Positions 40,201-50,202 of a stretch of DNA of 64,000 bases are shown in pieces. The stretch is from Macrosoma leucophasiata (Eukaryota; Arthropoda; Insecta; Lepidoptera; Hedylidae). Numbering within the stretch: position 1 is the stretch's first letter; every line of letters begins with the position of its first letter. The notes under the pieces are model-generated. The model did no database searches. It saw only the letters and a program-made list of their open reading frames with translations, and was not told the DNA's origin. The stretch lies in NCBI GenBank assembly GCA_036365455.1, contig JAWQUS010000027.1:16604501-16668500 (forward strand). The letters run 5' to 3'. The translations under genes and the position numbers were made by a program.

Positions 40201-43200
40201 TTAAAAATACTTTACTCGCATGTGTCATTGCGAAATCCAATGAAACAATGATCTTTTCACTCAATATATTAGGTACAGTTTAAGCGCTTAGAAAAAGTTT
40301 GATATTACAAATAGTGGTAACGAAATATTTTAAGATATGTCATCGGCGACCTCTCAGAAAGAAGGTAATTTTTTTTTTTTTATGTTTTAAAAGTGGCAAA
40401 CAAGCATACAGTTCACATTGATGTTAAGTGATGACTGCAGCCTATAGACACCCACACAATGACCAGAGGTAAAAATGCAGATGCGTTACCACTCCTAAGG
40501 CCTAAGGTGTTATGCCTCTGTGCCGGAAATTACAGGGCCGTACATATATGAATTAAATGCAAAATCTTCAAGTATCAAGCTCTAGTCATTATAAAGATCT
40601 ATAATTGATACCTATTTTTATTATTAAGTTTTTTTGGACCATTATTTATTTTATTTTGTTTACTTTGACATATTAATCAACGTATCAGTTGTTATTCGCT
40701 TTAATTTTATATTTGTAATTTGACCTATCACAAGCAAATTCTATTATTTCCAAGTGATTAAATGAATTTTGAATAAAGCATCCTGGGGTTTCGACCACCT
40801 ATTGAAATCGCAAAATTGACAGCAATTACAATGTCGACAACACTTTCTACAGACGGTCGCACCACTGGCTGTCCCATGGGTTATTCTCCATTCATAAATT
40901 TACAAAAATATCGGTATTTTCGATCATTTGTATGATGATTGTTCATCCTAATTGCAACCGGTAGGACCTGTAGGACAAAATACCAACAATTTTGCAAAAA
41001 TGTATATATATTATTATTTAACAGTTTTAAAGCATTACCTTGAGCCCCTCTCCCTAGTTTGGAACTCCTTGTACAACATTACAATACGACCTTTGGAAAC
41101 ATTACCCAAGTTCTGCGGCAAAATATTGAACTGCTTCAATCTCCGAGCATAGTCGTCTATAATCTGAAATATTAAGAGAACATTTGTTTAAATTATTATC
41201 AATGTGACATGTGCTATCGTTTATTAGGCTTTTATTTTCACGAAGATATCGAAAGGTGTCCAAAGCATACTGTTATAATTAACAGTTATGCTTAAACATC
41301 ACGAGTCCAAGAACCTCGGAAGCCAAAGTTCTAAGGGGAGGACTGATTTCATCTGAGGGACGTGGGCTGTTTCGTAGATGTATGGTTATTTCAAACTCAA
41401 AAATTCATTTAATCACTTGGAAATAATAGAATTTGCTATTGCCAGTCGAATTTGTTTTAAATGACACTACTCTTTTAATTTCTTTGGACAAGCTGCTTCG
41501 AGTTTTCAGCCGTTTTTTTCAGGATATTTAACACCTTATAAAGGGTTATTTTTTAACAATTGACGTTAGCCGTGAGGCTACCTATAGGTATCACAGAATT
41601 TTTGCCATTTTCGCAATATTTTTTATTGCTGCTCCTCTTCTATTCATGTTTGCGAGATGTTATAAATAGCCTATAGCCTTCCTCGATATCTTCTACCTTA
41701 CATTAAAAGAATTGAAACACCGCCCATCCCCCGCCTATCATGACTGCCCGCCGGTTTGGCACATTGTGCGCGCTACTCGATCATTATACATTTTGCTGTG
41801 ATGTTATTTTAAAACTGCGATATTTCCCAAAATATTCGTTTAAATCGAATAATGTACCTAAAGGACAATTCTATTTTAAATTGAATATTTGTGATGAACA
41901 CCTGTTTATTTGATTAAGGATTAATATCATATTACTGATTTTACGAACCGGGTCGTGACGCGATATAGATATTGGGTAATACCCAGTCGTGTTAACCAAC
42001 GCGAGTGTTTCAAAAGGATTAATATCATGTTTATAAAAACCCCTTCGCAAATAATGCAATTCTTTAGAACAAATTTGGTTAGCATAAAAAAGATTATAGT
42101 GAGCTAACCTTAAAAGTTAGACATATGCTGTCGCGGACCTTTTTTAGAACTTTTAAAGGGGAACAATTTGGTCATACATAACTTTTGTGAAACTTTAACC
42201 GTTTACGCAGCGCACGCAGCGAAAGCTCTCAATAGAAAAAAAATCTCCCGATTTTGAAACATTCTTCATTGGTTCTCCGCTCCTATTGATCTTAGCGTGA
42301 TGATAGTCTATAGCACTTCCCCATAAATAGGCTATCTAGCACTAAAATATTTTTTCAAATCGGACCAGAAGTTCCTGAGATTAGCCCCTACATCCAAACA
42401 AACAAAGTTACAAACTTTACCTCTTTTTAACCGACTTCGAAAAAAGGAGGAGGTTCTCAATTCATCCGAATCTTTATTTTAAATATTAGTATAGATTACA
42501 TTTTCTTACCGTAATGTATTGCTGTCGTAGATCTTTGAGGTTGTCGTCGAGTTTCACGATCACAGTGTTTATTTTGATCGCATGTGTATATTTAGCTACA
42601 TCAATACAACTTTCTGTTCTTAATTCCAGATGGGTTATGTGAAGATTTTTTACTACCTGAAACAAAAATATGATTAAAGATGTAGAATAACTTGTTTACG
42701 GTAATGACCGTGTGTTTTGGTCAATTTTCTATGAAATAATATGAGACTTTAAGCTGTTTTACTTCATTTCAAGATATTATATCATTTCTTTTTATAGTAC
42801 GTTACAAGCTATTTCTTCACCAAGTAGGTATTACTTACCTTCCCAAATCAGAGCAAGTTAACCCTGAACATTGAGAGGTAGGTTGTTTTAATGCAATCCT
42901 TTTTTACTTTTGCCATTTTATTTCTATATTTGTTTCAAGCAAAGATATTTTTACACATTATAACTAATATATCAAGCATTATCAGTATCATCAATAAACT
43001 GGAAAAATATTATACTAGCAGACCAGTGTTGCTAAACTATCGATAGTTGACCTCGAAAAATAGTCGATAGCGCGATAGTACTATCGAAAATATCGCCATG
43101 CTGCAATACTATCGATACTATCGACAGTATCGATAGTTAAAAATAAGCAATACTATTGCCAAAGATCGATAGTATCGATAGTATTGTTATAAACAATAGT

Positions 43201-46200
43201 CAATAAGGTCAATAGTATCGATAGTATTGATAGTTTCGGTAGTATCGATACTATCGAAACTATCGACAGTTTCGATAGTATCGATACTATCGAAGCTAGT
43301 ATAGTTACTAGCTAGTATCGATAGTATTGCAACATGGCGATATTTTCGATAGTACTATCGCGCTATCGACTATTTTTTCGAGGTCACGATAGTTCCCAAT
43401 ACTATCGATAGACTATTACTATTGCAACAACACTTCTTCCAATCCAGCATAGTTCTTCTTCTTCTTCGACTAGTGTTTGCAATTTTTTTTATATGAAGGT
43501 GATTCATTATTTATATGTATAGATTTAAGGAAGTACCTGAACAACATCAGTAATTTTATTCCCAGGCGTGGCCGACAAAGCGAGTATCCTGTAAGTATTG
43601 TGGCCCATTTCAGTGAGAGTGGACACAATTTGGCAATACGCATAATTGCCGCGCGCCTTGTGCGCTTCGTCGATAACTAGGCAGCGTATTTTGTCGCCCG
43701 GGCATATCCGAGACTTGATATCGTTGTATATCACTTGCGGAGTGGCAAAGAAAACCCTTTTCGATTGCCAGTGAGCTTTCCTTGTGTTCGCCTCCATGTT
43801 CCCTGAAAAATAAAGATGTAATGATTTTTTATAAATTGTCCAAGCTGTCCGTATTACCTTATCAGCATAAAAAATTGTTTATGACCTATTCTCACATTTA
43901 CCAAATATACACAAAATAAAACTTTCTTTATAATAAAAATTTAGCAGCAAGTAGATTAGAAATATGGTGGTGCCTAACCCCGTCTCGACATACACCGAGT
44001 TTCGTCACAGAAGTTCTACAACCAGCGAAATATAGTTTATACCTACATACATAATCAGGGTGTCCACAGCTGATGTTCAAAAAAATCCCTGACATTTTTT
44101 TCAATTTTTCCTCACTAAATTTAATTTTATTAATTCAGTAGGCAAGTATGTTTTATTAGTAACTAGTTTTTTCATTTCAAAACCAACGTTTTGTACACTA
44201 TTAACTCCACAAATGTACATATAAATCCGAAAGTGTATCATTTCGCAACTCAACGATTCGTATACTTATTATTTCGCAAACTTTGATTACGTAAATGTAT
44301 AAAATAATAATCAACGCTGTCAGCAAAAAAGAATAACTAACAGCGAACGGTGCGGTCCGCATCCTTCGACCTAACCTATGCCGCAAAATTTGAAAATATT
44401 CTTTTCAACTAAATTATTTATGAAGTGATGAGCTATGAAATGAATAGTTTTGTAATAATCTTAATTATTTATAGTAGTGATGTAGTTGCGGAAAGCTGAG
44501 ATATGGAACGAAATCGTTGCAAAACGATGGTTTTGTAATGAAGTTTTTAAACGTTTAAAAAAAATGTTTTTTTTATTATGCTACTTTATGGTCTGGATTA
44601 AGCGTTAGACTAGAGCATAAAATTAGTTCCCTTATTAAATAATCACTGGGGGAAAATGTTCACAACAAATCTCAATTTTCCCTGACTTTCCATGTAACCC
44701 TTCGATTTCACTGACTTTCCCTGACTTTCCAGAATGTGGACATCCTGATAATAACTATTTGACGTAGGTACATCGAGATGGGCGTAGGCACCTCCAAAAA
44801 GTTCACAGTTTATAAAAATAAAAATACCTGTCATTTTTACTGTGTCCTTGGGTGGTATAGCTACAATGTTATAGCATGCATCTATCTGCTGATCCACCAG
44901 TGGCCTTGTGGGTGCTGTGAACACAATCTTGCCAAGTGGATACCACCGGTAGAAGTTGTACATGATTACAGCTGCTATGAAAGTTTTACCCAAACCAGTA
45001 GGTAGACTGACCTGAAATATTACGTATTTTTTTAAATATAGGTATTCAGATTGTCATATACAGGGTTATTTGAAATTATCGCATCATATAACATCATTTG
45101 TTTCACTTCACAACTTTTTAAGATTCATATTCAGTTTATTCATTTATTAATTAGGCTCCTGGAGAGCACTTTTACATCGTCTTTTTTTTTTAAACTAACC
45201 TAGAGTGAATAACCACTAATAATAATCAAATAACGACTAATAATAATCAACAATAAATAACATAGTTTTTAAAATTTAAGTGTTCTCATACAAAAATATT
45301 ATTTTTGTGTCTCAACTGGCACTTACTCTGAGCGTAATCATACCACGCTTCTTGCCTAGGCACCACGTGCAGCAGGGAGCGGGGAGCGGGGTTGGGGAGT
45401 GGCGCAGCGGCGCCAATGGTCTTTTGAAAACATTTTTTTTTTGGGTCTTTAACAAGATATATGTTAAGAAGTAGAATAAAGATTGGGTTTGACCTAGAGA
45501 GGCTGCCTGCAAGAGTTGATGCGCAAATTTAAATTAACCCTGTATATTTTAATTTGTTAACATTACACTTATTAACAAAGTTTAGGTTTAGTTCAGGTTA
45601 GTTATACCTATTAACTTCAAAATAATTTACTTACTCCTCGATTACAATAAATAACAATATTATATATTTATGAATTTAAATTAAATGATTGAATTTGCAT
45701 AAAATACTAATTATCAGAGGTAAAGCAGCTGGACTGGTTATCCTGAGGTTGCAGGTTCAATTCCTGCCCCAAAGTAAAATTTTTCTTTCCGTTTTCAATT
45801 TCTAGTTTACTTGCATGTGCTATTGCGAAAAATAAATAGTACAATAAATAATTATCAGACATTTACATTCTCAGCGATAGCCAGGCAACTCTGAAAGCCC
45901 TGACATCGTTTAGGGTTAACTCGAGGCTGATACTTGAATGTAAGCACAACAGAGTTAGGCTAATATGGGTGCTGGGGCATGAAGGCATCAGGGGCAATGA
46001 AAGGGCCGATGAACTAGCTAGACTTGGTTCCAATACCAAACTAGTGGGTCCTGAGCCATTCGTGGGAATTTCAGCAAGCACCACCTACACTGCCCTAAGG
46101 GCGTATGCCACAGAACAACATCTAAAGGAATGGACGAACGTCCAGGGACAGGTGCTTTTGAAAAGGTTTCTAGGGGTCGACACAATCTACAATAAGAACA

Positions 46201-47513
46201 TCCTACGATTAAATAGGCAAAGTTTGTAAATGATTGTGGGATTTTTCACAGGCCTGGGTGAAGATTCACTGTGCAGAGCTTGTGGTGAGCACGACGAGAC
46301 AATGGAACATCTCTTATGCCAATGTGATGGCCTTGCTGGTAAGCGTATGAAGATCCTTGAGGTGGCATATCCTACACCGGGAGATTATAAGGTACTAAAC
46401 ATTAGGGACACCATTAAATATATCTTAAATATATTTAAAGGGACCATGGATGATAGTATATAGGGTCTTGGGGGTGAACACAAAAGATCCCAATGGGTCG
46501 AAGTATCCCAGTGTAACAGCTGGCCCCACAATAAGATAAGTATCTTATCAGTTCTGTAACTGATAGTGAAGTATCAGTTACAGATTTTCTCAAGTTTTCA
46601 AACTGAGAATTAAGGCATGATGCAATCACATATAAAATATAGAGTGAACTTTAGAAATTAAAGAAAAAAGGGGAAAGAAATATTTGACTTCTGGCAGGAA
46701 TCGAACCTGCGACCTTAGGATAACCAGTCCAGCCCCTTAACACCAAGGTACCAAAGTACTTCGGAAGCTCAGAGTAAAGTGGTTGGACTTGAAGTAGTGA
46801 AGAACTAGTAGCAAGTGAAGGATACAAGAACTTATTTACCATAGTATTTTTAAGTATAGCTGCTTTGATAATATTAAATTGGTAATCCCTCTCTTCATAG
46901 TTGGTTGGATAAGTCCATGTCTTGCCTGTGATTTTATCATATCCGCTGATTTCTTCGTCACAACATAATGCACTGTAGAATATAAAAATACATTAAAATG
47001 TATAAACAACAAAATCAGCTATCATATTAGTACATTTTTCATTATCAATTTTCAAAGTATTTCATGTTATTTATTTATTGAGAAAATGGTGTAAAATTAT
47101 TTATCTCTGGTTATATTGACATTTTTCAGTTGTGGAAGTTACCCAGTACCGCGGAGTTTGGTAATATGCCCAGAGATGTAAACATGCTCGCCACCTGTTA
47201 CATGGCCCAACACGTAACCTACCTGTTGGGCCAACCTGTTGCCTACCCTTTCGGGGATTACAGGCGTAAAGTTACTTTTTTTTAATAAGTCCAGCTTGCA
47301 ATGTTTTTCGATGACCCATATATAAAAACTCCTCAAACAAAAAAGTTAATATTACCTTACGTTGAGGGCACTATTATGGCCTGCTTGGCCTTTATTTGAC
47401 CTTGTGTTGTCATTGAAAACAGAATTATCAAATTGTGCCAGCAATGCAGAATCGTCGAAGACTTCATCTTCGAATACGCTGTCTTTACATATTCCTTTTT
47501 CAGGACTACACAT
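27499..47513 (-). CDS. Fancm: FANCM, Fanconi anaemia group M DNA helicase/translocase
   Basis: Eighteen coding exons, in transcript order: 47356-47513, 46840-46972, 44828-45011, 43537-43802, 42510-42656, 41039-41163, 39753-39996, 38260-38368, 38068-38169, 36923-37100, 36457-36526, 35956-36162, 35708-35873, 35433-35495, 33238-35222, 31788-31963, 30847-30946, 27499-27708. All have GT-AG borders and join in frame to 4623 nt, 1540 residues. The SF2 helicase is complete: Walker A LPTGLGKT ending at residue 107, DEAH at 203-206, SAT at 235-237, and motif [13 protein letters not shown] near 550-560. FANCM remodels stalled forks and limits crossovers. A conserved distal patch survives ([30 protein letters not shown]), but the protein ends 66 residues after DSFC with a basic tail. 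No ERCC4-like or HhH2 domain follows. Start MCSPEKG is the first ATG of exon 1; other upstream exons cannot be excluded. Confidence 0.95.
27915..29228 (+). mobile_element. 5'-truncated LINE with reverse-transcriptase C-terminus
   Basis: A broken frame (about 28010-28625) reads [14 protein letters not shown], then [31 protein letters not shown], then [13 protein letters not shown] and [14 protein letters not shown]. This is the C-terminal end of a Jockey/CR1-type reverse transcriptase; the clade is not certain. The 3' end carries GCAATAAAGACATTTTATTT at about 29190-29210. A SINE-like copy interrupts the 3' part. Non-functional because of truncation and frameshifts. Confidence 0.75.
28720..29010 (-). 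repeat. SINE-like repeat, minus, nested in the LINE
   Basis: Complete main-family copy from AAGTGCTAAACAAGCATGC to GAGCTCTACCACCAGTA on the plus strand; the youngest clear layer of the nest. Confidence 0.88.
29343..29724 (+). repeat. 382-bp direct duplication, inner copy
   Basis: Identical by eye to 30315-30696, from TGACGACGTATCAATAAG to TATTGCCACAATATA. It holds the right end of the hAT-like element plus about 118 bp of its genomic flank, but lies inside the GGGTTCCGTAG element. ACGCCGACAAAGTG is repeated on both sides (29331-29344 and 29734-29747). Confidence 0.93.
30315..30696 (+). repeat. 382-bp direct duplication, outer (source) copy
   Basis: The natural right end of the hAT-like element with its flank; no length difference from 29343-29724. 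FANCM exon 17 begins 150 bases further on. Confidence 0.93.
31352..31425 (-). repeat. tRNA-like SINE head or tRNA pseudogene
   Basis: On the minus strand it reads GGACTTCGGTAGCTCAGTTG (box A-like), a weak anticodon arm, GCGGGTCCAAGTACCGC as a T-arm and CTGAAGTC closing the acceptor stem. The anticodon loop does not fold properly and no intact box B is present, so a working tRNA is unlikely. In FANCM intron 16. Confidence 0.6.
31493..31731 (-). mobile_element. MITE, CAAGAAATAATGCACATCGA family, copy 2, complete
   Basis: Reference copy of about 239 bp with ends TCAAGAAATAATGCACATCG and, inverted, CAAGAAATAATACACATCGA. It is in reverse orientation to 2928-3402. It ends 56 bases from FANCM exon 16 (31788). 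Confidence 0.8.
32957..33131. mobile_element. PIF/Harbinger-like MITE, CpG-rich, in FANCM intron 15
   Basis: GGCTCCTTTCACACTGCAGC and its inverted partner GGCTCCTTTCATTCTGCAGC continue for roughly 38 bp of near-perfect inverted repeat (both followed by GTGTCGC[T/C]GGTCGCGT), bounded by TTA on both sides. TTA duplication suits PIF/Harbinger. It is far richer in CpG than its surroundings. Confidence 0.8.
36243..36437 (-). repeat. SINE-like repeat, minus, internally deleted
   Basis: GGTGGCAAACAAGCATGCAG to GCCCGCGAGCTCCGTTAC on plus, with the central part missing. It ends within about 20 bases of FANCM exon 11 (36457-36526), just past its splice donor. Confidence 0.8.
37105..37390 (+). repeat. 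Dispersed repeat shared with 38898-39205
   Basis: Both copies contain AGAGnATATGTAATAA, CGTATAGAATGGACA and CCAGAATAAGCGTTTGTATG followed by GAATTTTAGC. Class unknown. This copy contains the alternating GC/GT tract. Confidence 0.65.
37239..37298 (+). repeat. (GC)n(GT)n alternating purine-pyrimidine microsatellite
   Basis: About 60 bases of almost pure GC then GT dinucleotides in FANCM intron 9, absent from the sister repeat copy at 38898-39205. Such tracts are prone to Z-DNA and to length change. Confidence 0.95.
37436..38027 (+). mobile_element. 5'-truncated LINE (RTE-like) with intact target duplication
   Basis: An open frame at 37474-38013 reads [56 protein letters not shown] and [11 protein letters not shown], ending AYPVRDLA. 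It is the C-terminal part of a non-LTR reverse transcriptase; RTE assignment is tentative. The 3' tail is a short ATAC tandem. ATATCTTGAGATAT is duplicated at 37422-37435 and 38028-38041. The frame is still open, so the insertion is fairly young. It lies about 40 bases from FANCM exon 9. Confidence 0.88.
38543..38841 (+). mobile_element. hAT MITE with exact 8-bp target duplication, FANCM intron 7
   Basis: Ends TAGGGATTGCAATCCCGC and, inverted, TAGGGATGCAATACCGC. GTTGCAAT is repeated exactly at 38535-38542 and 38842-38849. GCGGGATC words recur inside near both ends. No coding sequence. Confidence 0.92.
38898..39205 (+). repeat. Dispersed repeat, second copy
   Basis: Partner of 37105-37390 (see the shared words there) without the GC/GT microsatellite. 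FANCM intron 7. Confidence 0.65.
39283..39567 (-). repeat. SINE-like repeat, minus
   Basis: Complete main-family copy, GTCAAACAAGCATACAG to GAGCTCTACCACCAGTA on plus; FANCM intron 7. Confidence 0.85.
40062..40140 (-). repeat. tRNA-like SINE head, minus
   Basis: Plus-strand text TGGGACTTGAACTTGCGACC … TAGTCTAGCCACTATCCCAA … TACTGAAGTG mirrors the element at 31352-31425, more diverged. Not a working tRNA. FANCM intron 6. Confidence 0.5.
40378..40545 (-). repeat. SINE-like repeat, minus, truncated
   Basis: The 3' half of the main family only, AAGTGGCAAACAAGCATACAG to TTACAGGGCCGTACAT on plus. Confidence 0.8.
42246..42480 (+). repeat. Dispersed repeat, ATTGGTTCTCCGCTCCTATT type
   Basis: Contains TTGGTTCTCCGCTCCTATTG, CAAATCGGACCAGAAGTTCC and GAGATTAGCCCC, a phrase order familiar from lepidopteran interspersed repeats. 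Ends near exon 5 of FANCM. Class not assigned. A related fragment may lie at 41620-41720. Confidence 0.5.
43024..43434. mobile_element. hAT-like inverted-repeat element packed with TATCGATA palindromes
   Basis: Begins CAGTGTTGCTAAACTATCG. Its outer arms match inverted for dozens of bases (GACCTCGAAAAATAGTCG, AGCGCGATAGTACTATCG, AAAATATCGCCATG on each side). I count nine TATCGATA palindromes near 43038, 43109, 43127, 43172, 43215, 43242, 43278, 43315 and 43402, plus further CGATAG half-sites. CAGTGTTG termini fit hAT; no 8-bp duplication was found. In FANCM intron 4, about 100 bases from exon 4. Confidence 0.8.
43955..44035 (-). repeat. SINE-like fragment, minus, degraded
   Basis: GTGGTGCCTAACCCCGT … GTCACAGAAGTTCTACAACC resembles the 5' end of the main family, strongly diverged. 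Confidence 0.45.
44056..44747. mobile_element. hAT-like MITE with CAGGGTGTCCAC ends
   Basis: Ends CAGGGTGTCCACAGCTGATG and, inverted, CAGGATGTCCACATTCTGG. The right arm repeats CCCTGACTTTCC several times; the left has ATCCCTGACATTTTTTTC. A clean target duplication is not visible. It fills most of FANCM intron 3. Confidence 0.7.
45712..45775 (+). repeat. tRNA-like SINE head, plus
   Basis: GAGGTAAAGCAGCTGGACTG, then GCAGGTTCAATTCCTGC as a T-arm with near-consensus box B. The acceptor stem is not formed. Partner in opposite orientation at 46684-46760. Confidence 0.6.
45860..46530 (+). mobile_element. LINE 3' fragment with RNase H domain remnant
   Basis: The frame from about 45871 reads [19 protein letters not shown], then [20 protein letters not shown] and LARLGSN, the RNase H signature of R1/I-type retrotransposons. 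A stop interrupts at about 46227, and the next piece ends with a zinc-knuckle-like [18 protein letters not shown]. Clade is approximate. A 5'-truncated, dead copy in FANCM intron 2. Confidence 0.82.
46684..46760 (-). repeat. tRNA-like SINE head, minus
   Basis: On the minus strand: GGTGTTAAGGGGCTGGACTG … CGCAGGTTCGATTCCTGCC. GGTTCGATTCC is an intact box B; box A is poor and the anticodon arm weak. With 45712-45775 it brackets the LINE fragment. Confidence 0.6.
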
Positions 47514-47887
47514 GGCTGTTTCGTACAATATTCAATTGATTTTAAATATTACAAGCGGTAAATACGGATACCACATGACCATTTTGGCTTTTAATTATTA
47601 TTCTAAGTTAAAAACTGAAAATAAATAGAGCATAATATTCCTTCGTAAATTTGTTGCTGATCTAATGACTTAACTGTGTTGAGGTTTACAGATTTTTATG
47701 ACTTCAATAACAAATTAATGCGTAAATTGAAATATATATAAGGAAATCAGTTTTTTGGTTTTTACGAGAACACAGAAAAACACTACAACCAAAACTACAA
47801 CAGATCGAGGCAAACGATGGCGAAGCGAACGAAATTTGATCAAAGTGAACAAAAAAATTTTGTCATATGTTATCAAATCAAATCATA
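47514..47887 (-). promoter_or_regulatory. FANCM 5' flank
   Basis: About 370 AT-rich bases between the FANCM start codon and the mirrored TIR element. Promoter and 5' UTR are expected here or within the element. No specific site identified. Confidence 0.3.
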
Positions 47888-49680
47888 GAGTTAATAAACA
47901 TGGAGAAGGCACATTCTACTTTTTAAACAGTAGTTATACAATAATGGATAAAATCGACACATGTCTGACAAAAACAGTTTTGACTCTTTCTAACTAACCA
48001 GTAGCTCCCTATGTAAAAAGAGATACAAGATGTATGCAGAGTATCAATTTTGGAAATGATTTGATGTGACGTAATACTTATGCCTTCGCGTGACCGTCGG
48101 CGCCATTGTATGCGCCCAATTTGTGGTACATCTGTTGTCAAACAAACAGGTGCTCAGAATATTTTTACTGTTTTCTTGAGAATTAAATCTTGTAACTAGT
48201 TATTGTGGTATTCCAGGTTTTGCTTTATGTTGACTGATTATGCTCTCGTATTGTTTAAAACAAGAGTGGTGCACGGAAAAACGAATATAATCTTAGATTG
48301 AACTTTGTGAGGTTATGTATAAATTTTCACGGATTGTGTCGTATTCGGTAGGATTTCGAAATGCAGTGATTTAGAGTGGTATGTTTTATTAAGAGTTTTG
48401 AAGACCTGTGTAAGTTTCGTATGACTTATATGACTTTTAATGCTATTCATTCTTTTCTAAAAATAGAAATTTTACAGAGTGATGTACGAATACTAAACTG
48501 ATATATCAAAGTATCGATATAAAATTATTTTTCATATCAATTTAAATTATGTAATATTATATTGTATTAGCATTATACTCGCTAGAACTTCTTGTTTCTT
48601 AATAAAATATCGAAGAAGAAATTGATGTCAATTAAATAATTTTGTTTTCTCCTTTTTTGCACCCATATAGCACGGATTTTTTTCAGAGATTGTTAGAGTG
48701 TAACATAAGTATAAACACAACATAACAGTTTTTTTTTTCATTTCATGAAGTGGCAAACAGGTATCAGTTTACATTGGTAAGTAATAGCCTATCAGTCTAC
48801 ATGAAACCAGAGCTTTCAATCTAAATGCGTTTCCACTCCTAAGGTTTATGATATTACGCACCTGTGCTGTAAATCACAGGGCCGTACAGATCGGTGTCAC
48901 TAACTTCTACATGCGTATCATCTGAAAATTGAAGCAGGTTCCATTTCTATTCAATTACTCAAATCATTAACATATCAAGAGCTGTTCTTGCTACTTTAAC
49001 AATATTGTTTAAAGGTATAGTAATAAAAAAAAAATAAAAAAAGATCCTGTTGCACTCACGTCCAACACGTAAGTAGAAGATCTTTCGAGAATGCACAAAA
49101 ATCAAATGTGTTTATTGGCCTTTAACTTGACCGAAGCGTCATCGTGCTACTCAAATGAACTAAAAATAATGATTAAAATTTGGAATACTTAGCAACAATA
49201 TTTACAGAGATGCATTCCAAGGAGCTGGTCAGCATAAGACTCACATTTAAAGGCTGATAAAGAAAATCCTACTGAAATTCAACATTACCACAATTTGCAA
49301 TTTCTAGCTCTAGTTCTGGCTGAGAACCTTTCGCAAGCTGCTGGTAATCAATGAGATCATTTGAATGAATGAATGAATTTATTTGTATAGTAGGTACTAT
49401 ATATGATCTTCAATATATAACATGGTTTTCTTTTTTATTTCACCATTTAATTTGCATGCAAATTACAGCATACATTTTATTACTACATCATAATTATTAC
49501 AATTATACTCAACTCTAATTTAGTGAGAATTAAAAGAATAAGAATTCGTGTTGATAAAATGTCGATATTAACTGTTTATGTATGAAAAGATGATATCGAT
49601 ATTTATCCAAAACAACCTTATGAAAGGCGGCCATATTAATCGCCCAAATCGTAGGTAGGGCCTCTCCATGTATATAACTC
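47888..49680 (-). mobile_element. TIR element copy B in the FANCM/ERCC1 spacer
   Basis: Reverse-complement counterpart of 8859-10376. Ends GAGTTAATAAACATGGAGA and, inverted, GAGTTATATACATGGAGAG. It has roughly 320 bases (about 48150-48470) missing from copy A, shares the nested SINE, and keeps TATCGATA near 48510 and 49590. It stands between two divergent DNA-repair genes, 370 and 520 bases from their start codons. Confidence 0.82.
48735..48890 (-). repeat. Old SINE-like fragment inside TIR element B
   Basis: Counterpart of 9688-9832 at the same internal position: AAGTGGCAAACAGGTATCAG to TAAATCACAGGGCCGTACAG. Confidence 0.75.
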
Positions 49681-50202
49681 AGTGTCTAATTCTTGGTTGT
49701 TGGTCTGTGACAGTCTGTCACTCAATTCACTCATGTCACTTCAATTTCACATGTAGAGTTTTGGCGGGAAGCTTGAAAGATGTGGTGCTCTTATTTTATT
49801 TCATTTTCTTGGTGTATTTTTGAGTTATATTAAATAAAGTTGGTGGCATTTTGTTTGATATAGGCTTATTACAGTGCTCGTGTGTAGTGAAATAGAATAA
49901 CAGTGCGAAAACACGTTCTTTCGGGTTGCCTCCAAAACTTAATTGTAAATGTTCTAGTAAAGTAGCCATCGCTTTACTCGAATTACTGTGACTCTGACTG
50001 ACGGACTGATAAATTGACTGACTGACTCTGACTTTTACGTTGCATAATACGAATACGAAATATCGTTTTACTTGACACTGGCAATATGCGTAATAGCGAT
50101 GCCATAACAAAAAAAAAACAAAAAAAAACAATGATGTCAACATGTCAACAAACTAAAATAATCATGTTAAGTGGGACTGTTTTACTACAAATAAATAATG
50201 AA
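49681..50202 (+). promoter_or_regulatory. ERCC1 5' flank with E2F-type site
   Basis: Contains TTTTGGCGGGAA at 49759-49770, a textbook E2F recognition sequence, 430 bases before the ERCC1 start codon. From about 49755 to 50115 the sequence is shared with the inverted pair in CDC5L intron 11, where the same site is conserved, so part of the apparent ERCC1 promoter/5' UTR belongs to a repeated module. The plus strand is open in the ERCC1 frame from an ATG at 50086 through to exon 1. Confidence 0.55.
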
